39,002 bases of DNA from Pseudanabaena sp. BC1403 (GCF_002914585.1 NZ_PDDM01000035.1:1-39002); one strand, 5' to 3'. Positions 1 to 7,804 are shown, numbered from the stretch's first letter. Program-made: numbers and translations. The notes: generated from the sequence alone by a model not told the origin.

Positions 1-188
1 GTCATTTGCCGTCGCGTCAATTATTTTTTCTTCTCTCAACCAGCCAAGTTAATTGTCGTCATCGGACAAGTTAGTTGACATTTAACAGGTTGGATTTTGC
101 CTCACTCACGACTTGTGTGTACACAGTAGCTTTTTTAGGGGGGCTGGGGGGATCTAGACAATTCTTAAATGGTTTCTTAGGACAAATC

Positions 189-243
189 AAAACCCAAGAA
201 TTGATTGGCGGCGCTTCGCGCCGCCAATCAATTCTTGGGTTTT
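189..243. repeat. Perfect 26-bp-stem palindrome
   Basis: The arms are 26 bp and perfectly complementary, with a 3-nt TTC loop. The inner core is GGCGGCGC/GCGCCGCC and the outer arms are locus-specific (AAAACCCAAGAATTGATT on the left). No gene clearly ends into it, so a terminator role is not evident. Confidence 0.9.
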
Positions 244-274
244 ATGTCCTAGTACACTAGGCGACAGCTATAAG

Positions 275-337
275 ATATAAACCCCAAGAAGATAAGGATA
301 GCGCGAAGCGCTATCCTTATCTTCTTGGGGTTTATAT
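275..337. repeat. Perfect 30-bp-stem palindrome, possible terminator
   Basis: Stem of 30 bp with a 3-nt GAA loop and core AGCGC/GCGCT. It lies just beyond the stop codon of the minus-strand 76-residue gene at 341-571 and could end its transcript. The outer arms do not resemble those of the neighbouring palindrome 30 bp away. Confidence 0.9.
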
Positions 338-340
338 ATA

Positions 341-571
341 CTAAAAATAATAGTGCCTTTCAATCCAGCTCATCACTTCTTCTTCTGAGCCTAAGTGAGC
401 AGAATGTCCTGACTTGGGATCGTAAGCACACCAGTAGGAATTTCCACGACGATCTGTTTTTTGCCAAACTTTGACTTCTTCGTTGTGATTAAAAGTTGCC
501 TGAGCTAGATTTTGAAGGAACTCGACAAGAATATCCCAAAGATTAGTGGGAATAAATGAGACTCGCATCAT
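341..571 (-). CDS. Small conserved-looking hypothetical protein (76 aa)
   Basis: I do not recognise a named family. The protein is soluble and rich in aromatic residues, with a motif WQKTDRRGNSYWCAYDP in the middle and a C-terminal SWIERHYY. The start is supported by AGAGG a few bases upstream of ATG ATG; either Met could be first. It is divergent from the MocR-type regulator at 776-2221 and shares a 200-bp intergenic region containing three operator-like repeats, so it may be controlled by that regulator. This is inference. A strong palindrome lies directly after its stop codon. Confidence 0.65.
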   Translation of the reverse strand: MMRVSFIPTNLWDILVEFLQNLAQATFNHNEEVKVWQKTDRRGNSYWCAYDPKSGHSAHLGSEEEVMSWIERHYYF

Positions 572-660
572 TTCACCTCTCAGTAATTGCGAATAGTTAA
601 TCCTTAATACTTTTAGCTGGTTGCAAACAATTTATGAAGGTACAAATCTGACAATGTTTA

Positions 661-718
661 CTAGTACAGTTGTAATAATTTCAAACTGTTCTAGCGAGAT
701 TTGTAAAAACTGTACTAG
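661..718. promoter_or_regulatory. Operator-like triple repeat upstream of the MocR gene
   Basis: Three 11-bp sites share one consensus: CTAGTACAGTT at 661-671 (inverted), AACTGTTCTAG at 684-694 and AACTGTACTAG at 708-718. Centres are about 23-24 bp apart, close to two helical turns. MocR/GntR-type regulators are known to bind spaced repeats near their own gene, so autoregulation is the likely role; binding itself is inferred. Confidence 0.6.
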
Positions 719-775
719 GTAAGTTGAGTGATGATCGCTATATACTGCTTTCAACATCTCAGTGGTACTTACCCG

Positions 776-2221
776 ATGAGAATTCCCTTAAATCGCTCTG
801 CTCAAGAGCCAATCTATCTACAAATCCGCGATCGCATCAGCCACCTGATTACGTCGGGATCGTTGCAAGCAGGAGAGCAGCTACCATCAATTCGTGCTCT
901 CGCCGAAAGTGTACAGGTAAATAAGTTAACTGTAATTGAGGCATATAGTGTTTTAGAAGCAGATGGTCTAGTCTCAGCTAGGCAAGGGGCAGGCTACTTT
1001 GTTACGAATATTGTTAATTTCTCTGAGCGCAGTTCTACCCTTGAGCCTGAGCAGGAAGTCGTTATTCCTAGTAAATGGGGTGAGTCATTTATTGATCAAT
1101 ACATGAGTTCTATCCAAGCTCAGTTAGATCCAGATGTAATTGATTTTACTTCTGGATTTCCTCGCCCATCAGGGCTTGAAGATCTAGCGAGAATTGCGCG
1201 GAGAGCCATGAGTCAAGTGGCTGATGTGTTGTTTAGCTATGAAGCACCTCAAGGTCAAGTTACACTTCGCAAACAACTAGCCCAAATGTTGGCTTGGAAG
1301 TTGGGATTGGAAGTTTCTGCTGATAATTTAATTATTACTAATGGTTCAAAACAAGCATTATCCCTAGCGTTTCAGTATTACCTCCAAGCGGGCGATTGGG
1401 TGATTGTGGAGAGTCCTACCTATCATGGTGCGATCGCTATCTTAGAAAAAATGGGCATCAAAGTAATTGGTATTCCCATGCAAAAGGATGGGATGAATCT
1501 AGAACTCTTAAACCAATACCTCCGTAGTCATCAGCCCAAGTTAATCTATACGGTCAGCACACTACACAATCCCACAGGCATCACTACGTCTCAAGCGCAT
1601 CGACGTGAATTGATGTCGTTGTCTGAGAAATACAACTGTCCAATTTTGGAAGATAATGCCTATGAGGGGTTGAGCTTTGAACCAGCTCCACCACCTCTCA
1701 AAGTATTGGATCGTAGCGATTTAGTGACTTATATTGGTACGTTTTCCAAAACGCTTATGCCTGGGTTGCGGATTGGTTACATGGTGTCTACGGGCAAGCA
1801 CTATCAATCATTGGTTGAAATGAAACTTCTGCATGATTTACATGTGTCCACAGTGACTCAAGCGATCACAAGCGAGTATATTGCCTCTGGACATTATCGC
1901 CGCCATCTCAATCATCTTCGTTCTATCAATCACCAAAGACATGATCTCATGTTGCAATTAATGGAGCAACATTTCCCCACCTCTATTCGATGGACAGTTC
2001 CCAATGGAGGTCTGTTTATCTGGGTGCAGCTGCCAAATCATACGCCGATGCAATCTGTTGGTCAGCAAGCGGCAGCACAAAAGATTTTAATTGGTCGTGG
2101 CAAGCCATTTTTCCCTGATGGGCAAGGCTATCCAGCCTTTCGCCTCAATTTCTCTCAGTCCCTAGAAAATATTGAGCGCGGTATTGTCATATTAGGAGAT
2201 ATTCTCAAACAAAACCTCTGA
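776..2221 (+). CDS. MocR-family regulator (GntR helix-turn-helix fused to PLP aminotransferase fold)
   Basis: The N-terminal 75 residues form a GntR-type winged helix, seen in LPSIRALAESVQVNKLTV and the RQGAGYFVT end of the wing. The rest is a class I/II aminotransferase fold with the pyridoxal-phosphate lysine in GTFSKTLMPGLRIGY. Known MocR proteins sense PLP or an amino compound and control vitamin B6, GABA, taurine or related genes; the ligand here cannot be read from sequence. I prefer the ATG at 776 (MRIPLNRSAQEPIY) over one 48 bases upstream because family alignment begins there. Three repeated sites upstream suggest autoregulation and possible control of the divergent small gene. A catalytic aminotransferase cannot be excluded but the HTH makes regulation more likely. 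Confidence 0.9.
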   Translation: MRIPLNRSAQEPIYLQIRDRISHLITSGSLQAGEQLPSIRALAESVQVNKLTVIEAYSVLEADGLVSARQGAGYFVTNIVNFSERSSTLEPEQEVVIPSKWGESFIDQYMSSIQAQLDPDVIDFTSGFPRPSGLEDLARIARRAMSQVADVLFSYEAPQGQVTLRKQLAQMLAWKLGLEVSADNLIITNGSKQALSLAFQYYLQAGDWVIVESPTYHGAIAILEKMGIKVIGIPMQKDGMNLELLNQYLRSHQPKLIYTVSTLHNPTGITTSQAHRRELMSLSEKYNCPILEDNAYEGLSFEPAPPPLKVLDRSDLVTYIGTFSKTLMPGLRIGYMVSTGKHYQSLVEMKLLHDLHVSTVTQAITSEYIASGHYRRHLNHLRSINHQRHDLMLQLMEQHFPTSIRWTVPNGGLFIWVQLPNHTPMQSVGQQAAAQKILIGRGKPFFPDGQGYPAFRLNFSQSLENIERGIVILGDILKQNL

Positions 2222-2233
2222 ATAAATAAGCAA

Positions 2234-2288
2234 AAAACCAAAAAGATGAGTGGCGGCAGTTCGTGCCGCCACTCATCTTTTTAGTTTT
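2234..2288. terminator. Terminator-like palindrome after the MocR gene
   Basis: The stem has 19 perfect inner pairs around a 5-nt GTTCG loop, core GGCGGCA/TGCCGCC, and extends outward with one mismatch. It lies 13 bases after the stop of the MocR gene and before the convergent SDR gene, so it can serve both as a bidirectional terminator. Confidence 0.8.
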
Positions 2289-2337
2289 GATTTGTCTTAT
2301 CTCTCTTTTGCATTCCATCCTATGTATAGTTTGCAAA

Positions 2338-3165
2338 TTATACGTTTGTGCTTCGGCGCACAATTTTTGTGAAGAGAAAATCAGGTAAAAGTTTGCGAAT
2401 AAATAATAATTGCTTAGCAAGTGGATCAGCGGGATAACGCAATTTCCATGATTTATCGGTGCTAGCAGTATAGATAGTTTTAGCTACAACTTCAGGCAAT
2501 GCTCCCGCTGTGCCTACTTCATTTAGTTTCGTCAATACGCGATCGCTAAATTCATCATATTCTGGAAAATCAGGATTGCTGGTGCGGTCTGCCGATCGCT
2601 CATAAAAGTCAGTTTTAATTGGACCTGGCTCTACAATTTTGACGCGAATATTGAAAGCAAGAAGTTCATGTTGCAAGGATTCCGAAAATCCTTCCACAGC
2701 CCATTTCGTGGCGTGATAAAGGCTATAGAGAGGGAAGGCGACGCGCCCGCCAATAGAGGCAACGTTCACAATTACACCCTGCTTGCGATCGCGAAAATGA
2801 GGCAGCACTGCGCGAGTGGTTTCCATCAGTCCAAATACATTAGTATCAAATTGACGCTGAATTTGCTCAGCGGTGGAAGTCTCAAATGCGCCTAACATGC
2901 TATAGCCCGCGTTATTTACCAGCACATCGATCGCCCCAAATTTGGCAATACTTTCTGCAACTGCATCGGTGATTGTATGGCGATTAGTAACGTCGAGTTT
3001 TAGACAAACTACGCGATCAAGATTTGCCAAACTATTGGCTCTGCTTATTTCTTGATCAGGCGATCGCATTGTGGCGGCGACATTCCAACCTTGTTTTTGG
3101 AAATAGAGAGCCGTTGATCTGCCAATTCCTGATGAAGCTCCAGTAATGAATACAGTTTTAGGCAT
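2338..3165 (-). CDS. Short-chain dehydrogenase/reductase
   Basis: A classical SDR of 275 residues. Visible motifs are the dinucleotide-binding TGASSGIG (8-15), NNAG (84-87), catalytic Ser near 137, and Tyr150-x3-Lys154 in YHATK. The lack of an acidic residue after strand 2 with basic residues around ATMRS suggests NADP(H), by family rule. Length and the C-terminal tail resemble oxidoreductases acting on ketones or retinal-like substrates, but the substrate is unknown. It lies in the same direction as the atypical SDR upstream at 3259-3918, with an imperfect hairpin between them. Confidence 0.9.
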   Translation of the reverse strand: MPKTVFITGASSGIGRSTALYFQKQGWNVAATMRSPDQEISRANSLANLDRVVCLKLDVTNRHTITDAVAESIAKFGAIDVLVNNAGYSMLGAFETSTAEQIQRQFDTNVFGLMETTRAVLPHFRDRKQGVIVNVASIGGRVAFPLYSLYHATKWAVEGFSESLQHELLAFNIRVKIVEPGPIKTDFYERSADRTSNPDFPEYDEFSDRVLTKLNEVGTAGALPEVVAKTIYTASTDKSWKLRYPADPLAKQLLFIRKLLPDFLFTKIVRRSTNV

Positions 3166-3205
3166 ATTTGTTTATTTGTAGAAATTTATAATCAAAAGAA
3201 CCATC

Positions 3206-3248
3206 AAATTTATTAAAAGCGCTGCTTTGCAGCAATTTTAAATAAATT
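3206..3248. repeat. Imperfect palindrome between two reductase genes
   Basis: Core GCTGC-TTT-GCAGC with A/T-rich arms AAATTTATTAAAA and its approximate complement, interrupted by bulges. It lies after the stop of the minus-strand gene at 3259-3918 and may weaken read-through into the next SDR gene. Confidence 0.6.
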
Positions 3249-3258
3249 TTGGTTTTGG

Positions 3259-3918
3259 TTAAGCAACCTTAGCAAACAATCCAGCGATCGGGCTGTCGGG
3301 GCTATCTGCTCCAACTACAATCTCCACCAACTTATTTTTTGCAGCATCTTCAAATAAAGCCTCGACCGTTACTTGGGCAACTTTAGTACGAGGGATACTC
3401 CCTTCAAACAAAGTATCGGCGCTAGACATTACCAAGCCACCAATTTTTTCATAATTCAGCAATCCGCCAGGGCGAACGATCGTATAGGTCAAACCACTAT
3501 TTTGCAAATATTTTTCTGCTTGTTTTTTCCAGAAAAGTACTAGCCAGAATAGATTTAAAGGATGGAATAGCTTTGATACACAAAGAGAAGAGACGATCGC
3601 AAAATGTTTGATGTTTTTTGCCTTCGCAGCATTCACTAAGTTCTTTGTGCCAATATAGTCCACCAAATATGGCTCCATGGCATTTAGGCTTGGCTTTGCA
3701 CCTGTTGCACATACCAGTACATCACAATCTGCGATCGCCTCTGCTAATGTGTCAGCAAAAAGTACATTTCCTCGAACCAATTCCACTTCGGGCGGTAGGA
3801 TTTTTTTAGCGAGTTCTAGGTCACGGACTAAGGCTCTTACGGAAATATTTCGCTTAACTAATTCGGTGACAATATGTCGTCCTGTTTGCCCTGTGGCTCC
3901 TGCTACAAATGCTTTCAT
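3259..3918 (-). CDS. Atypical SDR, NAD(P)H-binding protein
   Basis: The 219-residue protein begins with a Rossmann motif GATGQTGRH (residues 8-16) and has VRALVRD after strand 2, typical of NADP-binding atypical SDRs. Later parts match the family: CDVLVCATG, the SSLCVSKLF stretch and TIVRPGGLLN. Relatives in cyanobacteria and plastids are often listed as sugar epimerases or Tic62-like NAD(P)-binding proteins with no proven reaction. The catalytic YxxxK of classical SDRs is not obvious, so a redox-sensing or binding role is possible. The start codon ATG agrees with the Rossmann motif being near the N terminus. Confidence 0.85.
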   Translation of the reverse strand: MKAFVAGATGQTGRHIVTELVKRNISVRALVRDLELAKKILPPEVELVRGNVLFADTLAEAIADCDVLVCATGAKPSLNAMEPYLVDYIGTKNLVNAAKAKNIKHFAIVSSLCVSKLFHPLNLFWLVLFWKKQAEKYLQNSGLTYTIVRPGGLLNYEKIGGLVMSSADTLFEGSIPRTKVAQVTVEALFEDAAKNKLVEIVVGADSPDSPIAGLFAKVA

Positions 3919-3970
3919 AGGTTAGTGCTTAAAAATTACCAAGTTATGATTCTGCGATTTAATCAAGAAG

Positions 3971-4011
3971 CAATTTTTAGTGACGTAGCTTTGCCACGCC
4001 ACTAAAAATTG
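3971..4011. repeat. Palindrome with mismatches
   Basis: Arms CAATTTTTAGTG/CACTAAAAATTG enclose a GC-rich core around a TTT loop; a few core mismatches (A opposite C). It lies upstream of the minus-strand gene ending at 3259, where no gene ends from the other side. Confidence 0.8.
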
Positions 4012-4052
4012 GTTTCCTACATTACTGCGCTCTTATAACTCATTGTAATCTG

Positions 4053-4105
4053 AAACCAATTTGGGATTTTCAGCGCCTTCGGCGCTGAAAATCCCAAATT
4101 GGTTT
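4053..4105. repeat. Perfect 25-bp-stem palindrome
   Basis: The stem is 25 bp with a TTC loop and core CAGCGCC/GGCGCTG. It is the second of four consecutive palindromic units between the reductase gene and the gene ending at 4307. Confidence 0.9.
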
Positions 4106-4121
4106 TGAATAAAAAAGCAAA

Positions 4122-4181
4122 TCAGAGTATAAAACCCAAAAGAGTAGCGCCGCCACTACTCTTTTGGGTTTTATACTCTGA
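4122..4181. repeat. Palindrome with 26-bp stem and 8-nt loop
   Basis: Outer arms of 26 bp are perfectly complementary (left arm begins TCAGAGTATAAAACCC). The 8-nt centre CGCCGCCA looks like half of the GGCGGCG core seen in sibling hairpins, as if part of the core was lost. Confidence 0.9.
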
Positions 4182-4198
4182 GCAAAGCTTACTCCGAT

Positions 4199-4301
4199 GT
4201 ACCATTTCACCAAAGTTCCGCCACACTTTTGTGAATTGAGGATCAAACCCATCAAGGGTTTTAGAAACATCAAATGGCTCAGCCATTTGATGTTTTTGTA
4301 T
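4199..4301 (+). repeat. 103-bp three-hairpin repeat, diverged copy
   Basis: This is a decayed copy of the element seen best at 34336-34438, in the same orientation. It keeps the ACCATTTCAC start, CACACTTTTGTGAATT arm, the AAACCC...AGGGTTT central hairpin and the right hairpin CATCAAATGG/CCATTTGATG, ending in TTTGTAT. Length is the same 103 bp. It abuts the 3' end of the minus-strand gene at 4307. Confidence 0.75.
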
Positions 4302-4306
4302 TACTT

Positions 4307-4744
4307 CTATTTGCGATTGAAAACTTCTAAGGTTTGGCGACTAAACTGGCGTAGATTTACGACTCCATCTTCCATCGGCATCTTATCGCCAAAGAACTGC
4401 CAATTGTCCACCGTCGAAAATCGCCAACATTCGCCTTTATGATCATGTCCACTTGCCTCAACGCCGATCGCCCTCAAGTCGCCATCAACTGGATCTTCAT
4501 ATAGTCGAATTTGAAAGAGAATACTGCGAACCTTGAGCCGCCAGCTTACCCCTGGGAAATGAAAGCCAATATCAATCGAATCTGGATCAAGTAATCTGCG
4601 AGTATCAGAATTATTCAGCCAAGGTTTTAAGTCAGATCTTGCAGCAGGGTAAATAGCTTTAAACAAATTGACAATCGTAGCGATTTTTGTTGCCACTTCG
4701 ACATTTCTAGCTTGTTCAGCAGCATTCACGGGCAATACCCTCAC
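4307..4744 (-). CDS. Hypothetical protein (145 aa)
   Basis: I do not recognise a named family. The protein is soluble, without signal peptide or membrane segment, and has a WRLKVRSILFQIRLYEDP beta-rich centre followed by GVEASGHDHKGECWRFSTVDNW (split here by a short turn). The start is a GTG preceded by TAGG; an ATG lies out of frame. The sequence reads as a real coding region with normal codon usage for the window. It is divergent from the Uma2 gene at 4995. A diverged 103-bp repeat follows its stop. Confidence 0.65.
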   Translation of the reverse strand: MRVLPVNAAEQARNVEVATKIATIVNLFKAIYPAARSDLKPWLNNSDTRRLLDPDSIDIGFHFPGVSWRLKVRSILFQIRLYEDPVDGDLRAIGVEASGHDHKGECWRFSTVDNWQFFGDKMPMEDGVVNLRQFSRQTLEVFNRK

Positions 4745-4864
4745 ATAAAACCTACAAAATAAAGATTTATCAGCTTTTAATCGCTGATTTTAGCACTCGG
4801 CAACAATAAACCATATTTTATGTCACGGTCGCTGTAGCAACTGTTATCAAAAATCTCTAAATAT

Positions 4865-4901
4865 TTAAGGATGGGAGGCACGAATCGCCTCCCATCCTTA
4901 A
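4865..4901. repeat. Palindrome between divergent genes
   Basis: The 15-bp perfect stem TTAAGGATGGGAGGC and its complement enclose a 7-nt loop. Both neighbouring genes start here and read away, so it does not terminate either of them. Confidence 0.85.
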
Positions 4902-4994
4902 CATATAAACACTTAACCCGAAAAAATACCGATTGTTATCAGTCGAAATCGTAAATATGATAGGCTGAATCTTGATATGACTTAGAGTGCCGTT

Positions 4995-5771
4995 ATGACT
5001 ATTTCTGGCGATCGCAAGCTAATAAAAACACTTGACTCTCCTTTAGAGGACTTTGAGCCGATGCCCGAAGGTGATAAACAACGCCGTAATTTGAGTTATG
5101 CGACTGAGGCTCTGAAACTGTGGTTTGAGCAATTACCAGATGTGTATGTTTCTGGGAATCTATTTATTCGCTATGAAGAGGATGGCGCAGAAAAGAGAAT
5201 TGCGCCTGATATCTTTGTTGTGTTTGGAACTAGTAAAGAAGATCGGGTAAGTTATACGGTTTGGGAAGAAGATGGGAAGGTTCCAGATTTTGTGTTGGAA
5301 ATAACTTCTAAGGGAACCGTGACGAAAGACCGTAAGGAAAATCCATTAATTTATCGGGATTTGGGTGTGAAGGAATATTTTCAATATGATCCTTCGGGGA
5401 TTTCTCTGAAGCCTGATTCTTTGCAGGGAGTGCGGCTAGAAAATGACAAGTATGTGCCGATCTCTGTTTCAACTTTAGCTGATGGTACTTTGTCTTTGCA
5501 TAGTCAAACGTTGGGTTTAGATTTATATCTTTTTGTTGATAAGACTTTCCGTTTTTACGATCCGATTTCTAAGCAAATTTTAAGGTCTCATGCTGAGGCG
5601 GAACATGCTAGGTATCAGGCGGAGTTGGAACGTTCTTATGAGCAGCAGGCTCGGCGCGAGGCGGAGGTAGCTCAACAACAGGCTGAGGCGATCGCGGAGC
5701 AAGAGCGTCATAAAAACGAAAAACTTGCTGCATACCTTAGAGCTCTGGGGATTAATCCTGATGAAATTTAA
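4995..5771 (+). CDS. Uma2-family (DUF820) putative endonuclease with coiled-coil tail
   Basis: Uma2 proteins carry a PD-(D/E)xK nuclease fold and are strongly expanded in cyanobacteria; their biological role is unknown. Here the core is APDIFVVFG (PD at 71-72), VLEITSKGT (Glu102, Lys106) and the LGVKEYFQYDP signature near 124-133. Residues about 190-250 are rich in Glu, Ala, Gln and Arg and form a predicted coiled coil, ending in YLRALGINPDEI. The coding end and its 3' flank are partly repeated just downstream (5864-6031), pointing to a local duplication. Start ATG is the only good candidate. Confidence 0.88.
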   Translation: MTISGDRKLIKTLDSPLEDFEPMPEGDKQRRNLSYATEALKLWFEQLPDVYVSGNLFIRYEEDGAEKRIAPDIFVVFGTSKEDRVSYTVWEEDGKVPDFVLEITSKGTVTKDRKENPLIYRDLGVKEYFQYDPSGISLKPDSLQGVRLENDKYVPISVSTLADGTLSLHSQTLGLDLYLFVDKTFRFYDPISKQILRSHAEAEHARYQAELERSYEQQARREAEVAQQQAEAIAEQERHKNEKLAAYLRALGINPDEI

Positions 5772-5863
5772 GTGAGTCGTCTCACATATTTTCTAAAAAT
5801 ACTGATCGCAAATAATAAGTTTCAACCTTAAGCGATCGCTTTTACAATAACAAAATCCAAAAA

Positions 5864-6031
5864 GTGATCGCTACTCAAGAACGTCTTGCTAAACAAAAAG
5901 ATGAGGCGATCGCTATCCAAGAACGCAATGAAAAACTTCAAGAACGTCTTGCTAAACAAAAAGATGAGCAAAAAGCCCAACGTCTTGCTGAAATGCTCAA
6001 AGCGATGGGGATTGATACTGATGAAATGTAA
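5864..6031 (+). pseudogene. Remnant of a second Uma2 coiled-coil C terminus
   Basis: An open frame from 5819 to the stop at 6029-6031 encodes only a Uma2-type tail: repeated QERLAKQKDE blocks then LAEMLKAMGIDTDEM, closely like the LRALGINPDEI end of the intact gene just upstream. The nuclease domain is missing. After each stop codon a similar flank follows (AAGTGA.TCG...GCAAATAATAAGTT), which shows that gene end plus flank were duplicated. It could still be translated from a GTG at 5864, but a function is doubtful. Confidence 0.75.
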
Positions 6032-6192
6032 GTGAATCGCAAATAATAAGTTCCATACTTATGGGCTCGCTTTTAAAGTGACAAAAACTAACATGCGATC
6101 TCCATCAAACGAGACATTCTCAATCGCTTAAAGTATCATCTCAAAATCTGCGATCGCCTTAACTAAGCAACGGAATAGGTAGATTCAACTGT

Positions 6193-6552
6193 TCAGTTCA
6201 TTGCTTTAATTACAATTTGATCTAAGTTTGGCCATTTAGACATATGAGAATAATCGACCTTCCAAATATCAAGCTCAAACAGTTGATTGTGATTATCTAA
6301 ATTTAATTGAACATATACAGGAACTTGATCTTCATCCAAAAACGAAGCTTCAGCCAATGTTTTGCCAAGCTTTCTATTTGAATCATCAGTACAGGATGCG
6401 AAGAGAAGACTCCCCATCCCACCATCGTCCATATTTTCAACAAATGTGGTATCTAGTGTTGGCACGATTATTTCAGCAATCTTTGAGTTTGTCATAAGTA
6501 GAGCTTTTACCAATGACACTTCTTCAGCTTTTAGTAGTCTCGTATTTATCAC
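6193..6552 (-). CDS. Possible immunity-type protein next to an Rhs remnant (119 aa)
   Basis: The protein contains NMDDGGMGSLLF and LFELDIWKVDYSHM, which resemble a small DUF6984-like family as I remember it; that assignment needs a profile search. It lies immediately downstream of a broken Rhs-repeat fragment on the same strand. Small proteins in this position are commonly immunity proteins for Rhs or other polymorphic toxins. No toxin domain remains here, so it would be an orphan. No signal peptide or membrane segment is visible. The start ATG gives MINTRLLKAEEVSLVKALL, consistent with the family N terminus. Confidence 0.65.
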   Translation of the reverse strand: MINTRLLKAEEVSLVKALLMTNSKIAEIIVPTLDTTFVENMDDGGMGSLLFASCTDDSNRKLGKTLAEASFLDEDQVPVYVQLNLDNHNQLFELDIWKVDYSHMSKWPNLDQIVIKAMN

Positions 6553-6571
6553 TCTTTTATTTCAATGAATC

Positions 6572-6905
6572 TTAAATCCAATAAGTTGATGCTGTATCTG
6601 ATGTTGAAACTCTGAACCAGCTTCTTTGAGGATAAAACGACTTAGAATTATTTCTATCCTGAGCAATCAGATCGCTACCAAATAGATAGCTAATCTGCAC
6701 AGTACTACTAAGTGCATACTTCTCCAACACCTGAGCATAATTGCGATTCTTATCCACCAAGAACCTCGTCTCCACACCATTCACCATCTGCGATAAGCGG
6801 ATACCAGAATAGTCATAATCATAAACGATACTTGTAGACCTTTGGTCGCTTACCCGCATTATCCAAAGTATAAGCAGCAGTGAATATTACTGTTGTACTA
6901 TCATC
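6572..6905 (-). pseudogene. Rhs/YD-repeat protein fragment, frameshifted
   Basis: Residues such as YDYDYSGIRLSQMVNG, FLVDKNRNYAQVLE and YLFGSDLIAQDRNN are typical of the end of an Rhs repeat region. Upstream, in a different frame (about 6842-6905), TAAYTLDNAGKR matches the preceding YD repeat, so a frameshift separates the halves. After FY the expected DGLGSxR core signature is missing and the frame runs out within 20 residues. Only about 110 codons remain of a protein usually over 1000 residues. It is bounded on the upstream side by the terminator hairpin of the 6929-7804 gene. Confidence 0.8.
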
Positions 6906-6938
6906 AAAAATATAGATTGTCTGGCAATCTATATTTTT
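6906..6938 (-). terminator. Hairpin at the end of the 291-aa membrane protein gene
   Basis: A 14-bp perfect stem AAAAATATAGATTG with loop TCTGG. The right arm contains the stop codon of the minus-strand gene at 6929, and the transcript continues into a T-rich arm, as in an intrinsic terminator. Confidence 0.7.
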
Positions 6939-7804
6939 ACTGGAACTAAATCAGAAATAGACTCAAAGTTTGCTAGGACAGAAGTATCTAGACTTAAGCG
7001 ATCAAGTAATTTGGCAAACTCTTTACAGCACTGGGCTGAGCTTTGTAAAATTTGTTTTTGCGAGAATTTGATCATAATCCATCCTGAATCTACTAAAAAG
7101 CGATCGCTAAGATCCTTTTGCATGAGATTTGCCGCACTTTCTGAATCTCCAATAATCTCGATCGCAATATGAACATTTAGAGCAGGATCGATATAGGTCA
7201 GTGTCGGCAACCAATCCTGATTGACACTGGGAATGTAAAGCTTCACGCCTTGATAGAGGGTTCCTGACAGATGTTGCTGAAGGGTGATTCCGAAATCATC
7301 AATAGCTGATTGATCACGATCTGGAGACTTTATTTTAGTTATGGTGATCGCATTTTCAATGGGAGGAATCTTTGCAAAAAACTTCTGAAATTGCTGATGC
7401 CGAAACTCAAGGATACGCTCTGGAGAATGGGCGATCGCTAGTTTTTGCTCATGACCAACTTCCTCGCGGGAATAAGTCTCAAGCTTTTTGAAATAGTTTT
7501 GGAGAGTGTTTTGATAACTTTGGTAGCGTTTTTTGTAGGTAAGAAACTGATATCTGATCCGCAGCACAAGTGCCACCGTTCCCACGATCAGCAGCATGAT
7601 TCCTAACTCTTTGGCAAAGGTAGTTACTAACGCTACTACTACTATTAGCCCCAAGCTCAATGCGATCGCTTCTTGAATATTAATAGGCTGTGGCTGCTCA
7701 GAGGAAGTTAGTCTTGGCGGTGGACTAAGCTTAGGTGTAGCGGGCTTGGACAGAGCGATGCGCTGCACTTCTGGGGGAATAAGGATAACAGGAAACTGAC
7801 GCAT
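6929..7804 (-). CDS. Membrane-anchored protein with possible nuclease-like C-terminal fold (291 aa)
   Basis: Residues about 45-85 form two closely spaced membrane segments (AIALSLGLIVVVALV and GIMLLIVGTVALVLRI). A helical linker follows. The C-terminal part has LTYIDPALNVHIAIEI, then GWIMIKFSQKQI, an arrangement similar to the D...ExE...GW.vlRf order of DUF559/Vsr-like PD-(D/E)xK folds; this is a pattern impression, not an assignment. The short N terminus is proline rich. Relatives that I recall are unannotated cyanobacterial proteins. Divergent or co-directional partners give no clue; glgA lies upstream behind a repeat. Confidence 0.65.
   Translation of the reverse strand: MRQFPVILIPPEVQRIALSKPATPKLSPPPRLTSSEQPQPINIQEAIALSLGLIVVVALVTTFAKELGIMLLIVGTVALVLRIRYQFLTYKKRYQSYQNTLQNYFKKLETYSREEVGHEQKLAIAHSPERILEFRHQQFQKFFAKIPPIENAITITKIKSPDRDQSAIDDFGITLQQHLSGTLYQGVKLYIPSVNQDWLPTLTYIDPALNVHIAIEIIGDSESAANLMQKDLSDRFLVDSGWIMIKFSQKQILQSSAQCCKEFAKLLDRLSLDTSVLANFESISDLVPVKI

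Larger units (their letters stand above)
1..340. other. Gene-free left edge with two long palindromes
   Basis: I see no convincing gene here; the 61-codon open frame at 75-260 reads through a perfect palindrome and has no recognisable sequence. Positions 135-155 hold two adjacent runs of six G separated by CT. Positions 248-261 hold a short inverted repeat with arms CCTAGT and ACTAGG. Two long hairpins, listed separately, fill 189-337. Confidence 0.6.

Noticed and set aside
135-155. G-quadruplex from two runs of six G
   Set aside because: Only two G-runs are present and no linked gene gives it a context; not more than a composition oddity.
75-260. A 61-codon frame at the left edge
   Set aside because: Its last third is the palindrome at 189-243 and there is no ribosome-binding site or recognisable motif.
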